A stretch of DNA of 64,000 bases, taken from an uncultured Oscillospiraceae bacterium (GTDB lineage Bacteria; Bacillota; Clostridia; Oscillospirales; Oscillospiraceae). The stretch's first letter is position 1. Every line of letters starts with the position of its first letter. The notes beneath the pieces are model-generated. The model was not told the origin of the DNA, did not search any database, and worked only from the letters and a program-made list of their open reading frames with translations. The position numbers and the translations under genes are program-made. Where the stretch lies: positions 124,001-188,000 of the forward strand of contig CATKZP010000003.1 in the NCBI GenBank assembly GCA_949841355.1, read 5' to 3'. Below, in pieces: positions 1 through 5,920 of this stretch.

Positions 1-1
1 G

Positions 2-676
2 GATGAGATGGGGCTGCGGGTAGCCCAGGAATTCACCTCGTCCGACACCATCGCGGAGGGCTATGTGATTTCCTATACCCCCATGGCAAAGACCCGGGTG
101 GGGGAGGGCTACCAGATGGATGTGACCATCCTCATCAGCACCGGCCCGGATACGCCGCAGGCCACAGTGACCCGGTTCCTGAACGTCCCCATTGAGGACG
201 CCAAGGCTCAGATCACCCAGCTGGGGCTGACGGTGGGCAAGGTGGACGAGTATTACAGCGACGAGTACGCCGAGGGCCGGGTGATGTGGCAGAGCGTGAA
301 CCCCGGGGAACAGGTGGACAAGGGGAGAGCCATTGACCTATGGGTCAGCAAGGGGGCGGAAGCGCCGCCGGAGCCCACTCCCTCGGAGGCGCCGGAGGTG
401 AGCGAATCGCCGGAGCCGAGCGACATGCCGGCAGAGCCCACCGTGGACGTGGGCATCCCCACCAGCACCCAGACCATTACGGTAAATCTGGACGCCTATA
501 GCGGGAGCGTCCTTGTGACCATCATCGTGGGGCAGAACACCATTTTTGATAATACGGTGGACGCCAATTTGAACAATGTGGTCAGCCGGACGGTGTCTGC
601 CTCCGGGCTGCAGCACGTGTACGTCTATATCGACCGGACGCTGGTTGAAAGCTATCCTCTGGATTTCAGGCAATGA
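2..676 (+). CDS. prkC: PASTA-domain Ser/Thr protein kinase, C-terminal part
   Basis: The reading frame is open from the first bases, so this is the extracellular end of a membrane Ser/Thr kinase whose catalytic domain lies before the window. The first 115 or so residues hold PASTA-type repeats (for example VPIEDAKAQITQLGLTVGK followed by VNPGEQVDKGRAIDLWVS), which bind muropeptides in this family. A Pro/Glu/Ser-rich linker and an 80-residue beta-rich C-terminal domain of unknown role follow. The stop overlaps the rsgA start (ATGA), matching the conserved prpC-prkC-rsgA order of Firmicutes. The kinase assignment rests on the PASTA repeats and this context, since no kinase motif is visible. Confidence 0.85.
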   Translation, partial: DEMGLRVAQEFTSSDTIAEGYVISYTPMAKTRVGEGYQMDVTILISTGPDTPQATVTRFLNVPIEDAKAQITQLGLTVGKVDEYYSDEYAEGRVMWQSVNPGEQVDKGRAIDLWVSKGAEAPPEPTPSEAPEVSESPEPSDMPAEPTVDVGIPTSTQTITVNLDAYSGSVLVTIIVGQNTIFDNTVDANLNNVVSRTVSASGLQHVYVYIDRTLVESYPLDFRQ

Positions 677-1560
677 CGGGCCAAATTGTCAAAGCCCTGA
701 GCGGATTTTACTATGTGGACACGGGGGATGGGGCGCCCATCCCCTGCCGGGGCCGGGGCCGGCTGCGCCACCAGCGGGTTACGCCATTGGTGGGCGACCG
801 GGTGGACATCACAGTCACCAGCGAGGGAACGGGGATGGTGGACACCATTCTGCCCCGGAAAAACCAGTTCCAGCGCCCCGCCGTGGCCAACATCGACCAA
901 ATGGTGATTGTGTGCTCCGGGGCTGTCCCGGTCACCGATCCCTTCCTCATCGACCGCATGGCAGCTATGGCGGAGTGGAAGGGCTGTCAGCCCCTCATCG
1001 TATTCAATAAGTGCGACCTGGAGCGGGCGGACGGCCTGGCGCAGCTGTACCGCAGCGCCGGCTTTCCCACCCTCCAGGTGAGCGCGGAGACGGGGGAAGG
1101 GGTGGACAGCCTCGCCGCCGCAATAGCAGAAAAGGTATCTGCCTTTACAGGAAATTCCGGGGTGGGAAAGTCCAGCATCCTCAACGCCCTGCACCCGGGC
1201 TTCGCCCTGGAGGTGGGCGAGGTGAGCGAAAAGCTGGGCCGCGGCCGGCACACCACCCGCCATGTGGAGCTGTTCCCGGTAGCCGGAGGCTTGGTGGCGG
1301 ACACGCCGGGGTTCTCCTCCTTTGACGTGGATCAGATGGAGGCCATCCCAAAGACGGAGCTGGCCGCCGCGTTTCGGGAATTCGCCCCCTATCTGGACCG
1401 CTGCCGTTTTCAGGGCTGCGCCCATGTGAAGGAGCGGGGCTGCGCCGTCCGGGAGGCGCTGGAGGCGGGAGAAATCGCGCCCAGCCGCCACGCCAGCTAC
1501 GTCCGGCTGTACGAGCAGGCCAAAGAGGTCCCGGACTGGAAGCTGGCGAAAGAGAAGTGA
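673..1560 (+). CDS. rsgA: Ribosome small subunit-dependent GTPase A
   Basis: Circularly permuted GTPase that acts late in 30S subunit maturation. An N-terminal OB-fold is followed by G4 (NKCD, about residue 117), then G1 (GNSGVGKSS, about 161) and G3 (DTPG, about 214), which is the permuted order typical of the family. The C-terminal zinc site is visible as CRFQGCAHVKERGC. The length (295 aa) is usual. The start overlaps the kinase stop, so the two are translationally coupled, and a strong terminator follows directly. The neighbouring PASTA kinase and the nearby spoVM match the B. subtilis order prkC-cpgA-...-spoVM. Confidence 0.96.
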   Translation: MTGQIVKALSGFYYVDTGDGAPIPCRGRGRLRHQRVTPLVGDRVDITVTSEGTGMVDTILPRKNQFQRPAVANIDQMVIVCSGAVPVTDPFLIDRMAAMAEWKGCQPLIVFNKCDLERADGLAQLYRSAGFPTLQVSAETGEGVDSLAAAIAEKVSAFTGNSGVGKSSILNALHPGFALEVGEVSEKLGRGRHTTRHVELFPVAGGLVADTPGFSSFDVDQMEAIPKTELAAAFREFAPYLDRCRFQGCAHVKERGCAVREALEAGEIAPSRHASYVRLYEQAKEVPDWKLAKEK

Positions 1561-1597
1561 AAAACGCCCCTTCGAGCACAGCTCGAAGGGGCGTTTT
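1561..1597 (+). terminator. Intrinsic terminator after rsgA
   Basis: A perfect 17-bp stem (AAAACGCCCCTTCGAGC with its complement, 3-nt loop) begins with A-runs and ends with TTTT, so it can terminate on both strands. It separates rsgA from the small minus-strand gene that converges on it. Confidence 0.9.
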
Positions 1598-1668
1598 CTA
1601 TTCTATTGTGTCAAAAGGGCGTTAAGTCCGCCTTTTGCATGTATTCAATTGTGAGGCCCAATGACCCG

Positions 1669-1776
1669 TCAGCCGTTCAGGTAGGGGTAGTAGGCCACAT
1701 AGCAAAAGACGTCCATTTCGCGGCTGTCCGCGCCGTTGCGCTCCCGCAGCTCCATGAGCTCGCAGCTGTCAAACAT
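1669..1776 (-). CDS. Putative 35-residue small protein
   Basis: A 36-codon frame starts at ATG 1776 behind a near-perfect ribosome binding site (AAAGGAGGTG, 9 nt before the start). The peptide is acidic in its first half (FDSCELMELRERNGADSRE) and ends aromatic (DVFCYVAYYPYLNG). It converges on rsgA and stops before the shared terminator. I do not recognise the family. The strong Shine-Dalgarno sequence supports translation; the overlapping plus-strand frame in the same place has none. Confidence 0.5.
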   Translation of the reverse strand: MFDSCELMELRERNGADSREMDVFCYVAYYPYLNG

Positions 1777-2027
1777 CTGGACACACCTCCTTTCTATGGA
1801 CTGAGTATACTACCTTTCGGAGAAAAATGGAAGAGCCAGACTATATGATATCACCAAAAAATCATCTGAATTTTTGTGCAATAAGCAGACAAAAAGAAAA
1901 GTAGAAACGTATTTCCTTCAAAAATAAGGCTTGACCGCATGTGATTGAGCAAAAAATGAATGAACAGGACAGCCTTCTTTCACATATGCTGATATATCAT
2001 CCCGCAGCGAGAGAGGAGGTCGGTTTC

Positions 2028-2099
2028 ATGCGGGTCATGGTGGTGAAGTTTCCGAAGGCGCTGTGCGGCCTGATGCGCAGGATCTTCCACATGGAGTGA
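2028..2099 (+). CDS. spoVM: SpoVM, 23-residue spore-envelope curvature-sensing peptide
   Basis: A 23-codon frame follows GAGAGGAGGT at 2011-2020. The peptide MRVMVVKFPKALCGLMRRIF plus three residues has the SpoVM pattern: short hydrophobic N-terminus, a K-x-P-K turn, then an amphipathic helix with paired basic residues (B. subtilis: IKLPKFLGGIVRAML). SpoVM sits on the positively curved outer forespore membrane and recruits the coat ATPase SpoIVA. The context supports the call: rsgA upstream as in B. subtilis, and sipL and spoIVA immediately downstream. The frame is too short for default gene callers. Confidence 0.85.
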   Translation: MRVMVVKFPKALCGLMRRIFHME

Positions 2100-2172
2100 G
2101 GCAGGGGAGGCATATCCCATCTGGTTTTCTCATATAGTGGGCACAGAATACGTGTAAGGGAGAGGAAGCCTT

Positions 2173-3684
2173 ATGGATATGGAGCTGCAGCGCGTCATGC
2201 TGGAGGGATACCGCAGCGTGGCGCAGATGATGTTCACCCAGGAGGAGACGTTGGAGAGCATCGTGCCGGACGCCTGCCCGGATATCGCCCGCATCGTGTC
2301 GGCATCGGCCAAAATGTTCCTCAAGGACAAAGAGGTGGGAGAGGGGACGCTGCGCGTCAGCGGCACGGCGAAAGTCACAGTGCTTTACATACCGGAGGGG
2401 GAGGAGCTGCCCCGTTCTCTGGAGGTAGCCATCCCCGTTCAGTGCACCCGGGACGACCCCAGGTTCCACGCCGGGGCTCCGGTGCTGGCCGATCTCCAGG
2501 CGCCGTCGGCGGACGCCCGCACCATCAACCCCCGGAAGATTCTGGTGCGGGTGGACGTGTCAGTGTGGGCGGCGGCCTATGAGAAGGAGTCCCGGGAGCT
2601 GTCCTCCGGCCTGGTGGGCGGCGAGGAGGAAAAGCTGCAAAAGCTCATCAGGACGCAGAAGTGTTGCGTCATACCAAGCGTAATGGAGAAATCCTTTACA
2701 TTTTCCGACGTGCTTCGCCCGCCCGCCTCCCGCCCGGAGATCGAAGAGCTGCTGGTGTGCCGGGCGGAGCTGGGGACGGCGGACGCGAAATTCATCGGCA
2801 AAAAGCTGGTGCTCAAGGGGGACGTGCAGCTCTCAACGGTGTACCGTTCCGGGGAAGGGGTGTGTCAGACCCGGTTTGAGCTGCCCTATTCCCAGATTTT
2901 GGACATTGGCGAGGTGCCCGACGACGCGGAGCCGGACGTGACGGTGGCGCTAAAAAACGTGGACTGCCGCGCCCGGGAGGGAGAGCTGGAGGTCTCGCTG
3001 GAGCTGCTGGCCCAGGCGGCGGTATGGGAGCGGCGGAGCGTAGAGCTCATCAGCGACGCCTATTGCGTGGGGAAGCCCATCGACGTGGAGCGCTCTCCCG
3101 TCCGGCTCTGCACCCTGGCGGAGCGGTCCGCCCGGCGGGAGATGGGCCGGAAGCTGTGCGAGTCGGGCATACCGGCCAAGCAGGTGCTGGACTGCGCCGC
3201 CACGGTATCCTCCCTGGCGGGGGCCCCGGCGGAGGGTGGAATGGAATTCACCGCCCAGGTGAACGCCTGCGCCCTCTACCTCAGCGAGGACGACGCCCTG
3301 TGCGGCGTGGAGACGGATATCCCCGTGTCCTGCCGGGTGGACCTGCCTGAGGGCTGTGAATGCGCCTGTCGCTGCCGGACGGTGGGGGAGGCCACCGCGG
3401 TCCCCGTCACCGGGGGGCTGGAGGTGCGCTTTGAGGCGGAATTTACCTGGACCATCACCCGGGAGGAGCAGGCGGCCTGCGTCACCGACGTAAAGCTCGG
3501 GACTGTGGAGAGCACCGGTCCCCGCCCGTCGGTGGTTATCCGCCGGGTGGAGCGGGGGGAGGCGCTGTGGGATATCGCCAAAGCCTGCGGCTCCACCGTG
3601 GACGACATCCGCTGCGCCAACACCCTGCCGGGTGAGGAGGCGGAGGTGGGCGCGCTGCTGCTCATCCCCGCCCGGCGGAGCTGA
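2173..3684 (+). CDS. sipL: SipL-like SPOCS/LysM spore coat morphogenetic protein
   Basis: 503 residues with repeated DUF3794 (SPOCS) domains over roughly residues 1-430 and a C-terminal LysM domain (about 450-500, VERGEALWDIAKACGSTVDD). In Clostridioides difficile the SPOCS/LysM protein SipL binds SpoIVA through its LysM domain and is needed to place the coat around the forespore. Its position between spoVM and spoIVA strongly supports the same role here. The start ATG 2173 is preceded by GGGAGAGGAAG. It acts in the mother cell during engulfment. Confidence 0.88.
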   Translation: MDMELQRVMLEGYRSVAQMMFTQEETLESIVPDACPDIARIVSASAKMFLKDKEVGEGTLRVSGTAKVTVLYIPEGEELPRSLEVAIPVQCTRDDPRFHAGAPVLADLQAPSADARTINPRKILVRVDVSVWAAAYEKESRELSSGLVGGEEEKLQKLIRTQKCCVIPSVMEKSFTFSDVLRPPASRPEIEELLVCRAELGTADAKFIGKKLVLKGDVQLSTVYRSGEGVCQTRFELPYSQILDIGEVPDDAEPDVTVALKNVDCRAREGELEVSLELLAQAAVWERRSVELISDAYCVGKPIDVERSPVRLCTLAERSARREMGRKLCESGIPAKQVLDCAATVSSLAGAPAEGGMEFTAQVNACALYLSEDDALCGVETDIPVSCRVDLPEGCECACRCRTVGEATAVPVTGGLEVRFEAEFTWTITREEQAACVTDVKLGTVESTGPRPSVVIRRVERGEALWDIAKACGSTVDDIRCANTLPGEEAEVGALLLIPARRS

Positions 3685-3692
3685 GGAGAACA

Positions 3693-3708
3693 TGTTTCAC
3701 GTGAAACA
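3693..3708. other. parS: parS chromosome-partitioning site
   Basis: The sequence TGTTTCACGTGAAACA is a perfect 16-bp palindrome and matches the ParB (Spo0J) binding consensus at every position. It lies 9 bp after the sipL stop and just upstream of the spoIVA promoter. In Firmicutes such sites cluster around the replication origin, where they load ParB and condensin and, in sporulation, serve the RacA/Spo0J-dependent anchoring of origins. Confidence 0.93.
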
Positions 3709-3720
3709 TTCGTACTAAGC

Positions 3721-3759
3721 ACAAGGGACGGCGCGGCGAAAAACCGCACCGTCCCTTGT
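3721..3759 (+). terminator. Stem-loop between sipL and spoIVA
   Basis: A 16-bp stem with one mismatch (ACAAGGGACGGCGCGG pairing with CCGCACCGTCCCTTGT) and a 7-nt loop. There is no T-run, so it is either a weak terminator for sipL or a structural element. Its last two bases overlap the -35 box of the spoIVA promoter. Confidence 0.5.
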
Positions 3760-3787
3760 CATAATCCACAGCTTATCCCCATACATA
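3758..3787 (+). promoter_or_regulatory. Sigma-E type promoter of spoIVA
   Basis: GTCATAAT (3758-3765), a 14-bp spacer and CATACATA (3780-3787) fit the mother-cell sigma-E consensus (GTCATATT, 13-14 bp, CATACAnT). The predicted transcript starts near 3794, so the ATG at 3787 cannot be the initiator of spoIVA. Confidence 0.72.
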
Positions 3788-3819
3788 TGGAATTGAGTAT
3801 GCGTGAGGAGGGTTCTGCT

Positions 3820-5295
3820 TTGGAAAACAAACTGTATGAAGATATCGCCCAGCGCACCCAGGGCGACATCTATATCGGCGTGGTGGGTCCCGTGCGCACC
3901 GGGAAATCCACCTTCATCAAGCGGTTTATGGAGACCCTGGTGCTGCCCAAAATTGAGAACAGCTTCATCCGGGACCGGGCCCGTGACGAGCTGCCTCAGA
4001 GCGGGTCCGGCCGGGTGGTCATGACGGCCGAGCCCAAGTTCGTCCCCGAGGATGCGGTGGAGATGGCCATGGAGGACGGAGGCGTGTTTTCCGTCCGGCT
4101 CATCGACTGCGTGGGCTACATGGTGCCCAGCGCCCTGGGGCAGATGGACGGCGAGCAGCCCCGGATGGTCACCACCCCCTGGTTCGACCACGAGATTCCC
4201 ATGACCCAGGCGGCGGAGTACGGCACCCAGAAGGTGATTACCGACCACTCTACCATCGGCATTGTGGTCACCACCGACGGCTCCGTCACCGACATCCCCC
4301 GGGAGGACTACCTGGAGGCGGAGGAGCGGGTCATCAGCGAGCTCAAGGGGCTGGGTAAGCCCTTTATGGTGCTGCTCAACTCCGCCCAGCCCTATGGGGA
4401 GCGGGCCCAGACCCTTCAGGCGGACATCGCTGAGCGGTACGACGTGACATGCCTGGCCGCCAACTGCCTCACCTTGGACGAGGGGGCGGTGAGCGAAATC
4501 ATCCGGGCGGTGCTCCACGAGTTCCCGCTGAAGCAGATGGACCTGTACCTGCCCCCCTGGGTGGATGTTCTGCCCTTCGACCATCCCATCAAAAGCGGGC
4601 TGTACGCCATGATCCGGGAGGAGACGGCGGGGCTCCAGCGCCTGCGGGACGCGGAGGGCGCGGTGCTGTCCATGGGCGACCGGGAGGAGGTGAGCTCCGC
4701 GGCCCTCAACCGGATGGACATGGGCAGCGGCGTGGTCACCGCCACCCTGGAGCTGCCCCGGGGGCTGTTCTACTCCACGGTGTCCGAGCGGTGCGGTCTG
4801 GAGATCCGGGACGACGGCGACCTCATCGACCAGCTCACCCAGATGGCGGCCATGAAGCGCAGCTACGAGAAGGTGGAGGGGGCGCTCAAACAGGTGGAGG
4901 CCACGGGATACGGCATCGTCATGCCCGACCCCGAGGAGATGAGCCTGGAGGAGCCGGAGATCGTCAAGCAGGGGGGACGGTACGGCGTGCGGCTGAAGGC
5001 GTCCGCGCCGTCCATCCACATGATGCGGGCGGATATCCGGGCGGAGGTGTCCCCCATTATGGGCACTGAGAAGCAGTCGGAGGAGATGGTGGACTACCTG
5101 CTTCGGCAGTTCGAGGGAGATACCGGAAAGATCTGGGATTCCAACATTTTCGGCCGCTCCTTCCACGAGCTGGTGGGGGAGGACTTGAACGGCAAGCTGA
5201 AACGGATGCCGGAGGAGGCCCGGGAAAAGCTGCGGGAGACCCTTCAGCGGATCATCAACGAGGGGTCCGGGGGACTGATCTGCATTATTTTATGA
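3820..5295 (+). CDS. spoIVA: SpoIVA, spore coat basement ATPase
   Basis: A mother-cell ATPase that polymerises on the forespore surface as the foundation of the coat. The Walker A motif is GPVRTGKST near residue 27 (after LYEDIAQRTQGDIYIGVVG), and the C-terminal region that meets SpoVM/SipL is intact. I place the start at TTG 3820 because GAGGAGGG lies 7 nt upstream, the resulting 491 aa equals the family length (492 in B. subtilis), and the upstream ATG at 3787 falls inside the -10 box. It has its own sigma-E type promoter and terminator. Confidence 0.96.
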   Translation: MENKLYEDIAQRTQGDIYIGVVGPVRTGKSTFIKRFMETLVLPKIENSFIRDRARDELPQSGSGRVVMTAEPKFVPEDAVEMAMEDGGVFSVRLIDCVGYMVPSALGQMDGEQPRMVTTPWFDHEIPMTQAAEYGTQKVITDHSTIGIVVTTDGSVTDIPREDYLEAEERVISELKGLGKPFMVLLNSAQPYGERAQTLQADIAERYDVTCLAANCLTLDEGAVSEIIRAVLHEFPLKQMDLYLPPWVDVLPFDHPIKSGLYAMIREETAGLQRLRDAEGAVLSMGDREEVSSAALNRMDMGSGVVTATLELPRGLFYSTVSERCGLEIRDDGDLIDQLTQMAAMKRSYEKVEGALKQVEATGYGIVMPDPEEMSLEEPEIVKQGGRYGVRLKASAPSIHMMRADIRAEVSPIMGTEKQSEEMVDYLLRQFEGDTGKIWDSNIFGRSFHELVGEDLNGKLKRMPEEAREKLRETLQRIINEGSGGLICIIL

Positions 5296-5301
5296 AAACG
5301 C

Positions 5302-5355
5302 TTGAGCCGGATGTGAGGGGAGACAGGGCCTTCATGTCCGGCTCAAAAGTTTTTT
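5302..5355 (+). terminator. Terminator after spoIVA
   Basis: TTGAGCCGGA pairs with TCCGGCTCAA across a 25-nt loop and is followed by a run of six T residues. Confidence 0.75.
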
Positions 5356-5481
5356 GCCGGTTTTGGTTGCATTTTACTAACGTCCATGATACAATAAAAT
5401 GGAAGTGGAATAAACATATATTTATGCCGCAAAACGGAGAATTTTCCGCGAGACGGCTTCAAACCGTTTCAATTAATCCGC

Positions 5482-5522
5482 AAAGACCCATGGGTCTTTA
5501 TTCGTGCCGGGACGGCACGAAT
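5482..5522 (+). other. Two back-to-back hairpins in the SLH-gene leader
   Basis: AAAGACCCATGGGTCTTT (5482-5499) is a perfect 18-bp palindrome. It is followed at once by ATTCGTGCCG-gga-CGGCACGAAT (5500-5522), a 10-bp stem with a 3-nt loop. They stand in the non-coding stretch 5356-5621, which has no convincing gene, ahead of the riboswitch units. They could be leader RNA structure or protein sites; the function is unknown. Confidence 0.5.
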
Positions 5523-5621
5523 AACAAACGCTTTTCGCAGGAAGGAGAGCCCGGCATGATGGATAAGCCTCCCAGGAAAGAGCCTGCCGGCGCATGCCGA
5601 CGGCGGCAGGGTGAAACGTAA

Positions 5622-5718
5622 ATGGCGCTTGGCAAACCGCAGGAAACTGCGGGACTGCAAAGCTGCGGGACTAAGGTAACGGAGATCCTTTCCGATGCTA
5701 CGTTAGCCGGGTTGCGAT
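5622..5718 (+). promoter_or_regulatory. c-di-GMP-I (GEMM) riboswitch, unit 1
   Basis: The conserved features of the class appear in order: GGCAAACC, a hairpin capped by a GAAA tetraloop (CGCAGGAAACTGCG), GGGACTGCAAAGC, GGGACTAAGG, a second hairpin, and GCTACGTTAGCCGGGTTGC. The GAAA loop and the CTAAG/TACG receptor pair give the class-I fold. It lies about 200 nt upstream of the exported SLH protein it probably controls. Confidence 0.82.
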
Positions 5719-5790
5719 TTTGGCAAACCATTGGAAACGATGGGACGCAAAGCCAGAGGCGTCGGGGGATACCCCACGCTCGTTCGGTTG
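5717..5790 (+). promoter_or_regulatory. GEMM-like riboswitch unit 2 (divergent)
   Basis: This unit repeats TTGGCAAACC, a GAAA-capped hairpin (ATTGGAAACGAT) and GGGACGCAAAGCC, and ends CGTTCGGTTGC. The second helix (GGCGTCGGGGGATACCCCACGCT) lacks the canonical tetraloop receptor. It is either a degenerate or a variant c-di-GMP-I aptamer directly adjoining unit 1. Confidence 0.65.
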
Positions 5791-5880
5791 CAAAGCAAAC
5801 CAGCGGAAACGCTGAGACGCAAAGCCAGAGGCTGTGGCGCAGTACGGCGTGGTGTTGCGCTATGCTCGTTCGGCTGCCGG
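5789..5880 (+). promoter_or_regulatory. GEMM-like riboswitch unit 3 (divergent)
   Basis: GCAAACC, a GAAA-capped hairpin (AGCGGAAACGCT), GAGACGCAAAGCCAGAGGC and a terminal CTCGTTCGGCTGCC repeat the unit 2 layout with a longer second helix. It ends about 40 nt before the start codon. A short hairpin (CTTTGC...GCAAAG, 5884-5905) sits between it and the ribosome binding site and could be the expression platform. Confidence 0.6.
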
Positions 5881-5920
5881 ACCCTTTGCGTCCGAAAAAG
5901 CAAAGAAAGGAAGTAGAAAG

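Noticed and set aside
1606-1848. 80-codon plus-strand frame downstream of rsgA
   Set aside because: It has no ribosome binding site and covers the minus-strand 35-residue frame, which has a very strong one.
3715-5166. 483-codon open frame antisense to spoIVA
   Set aside because: It mirrors the codon structure of spoIVA in GC-rich DNA, has no start signal and yields a His/Gly/Leu-rich sequence typical of antisense translation.
5834-5920. Upstream extension of the SLH protein frame
   Set aside because: These codons lie inside riboswitch unit 3; the signal peptide begins at 5921 after a good binding site.
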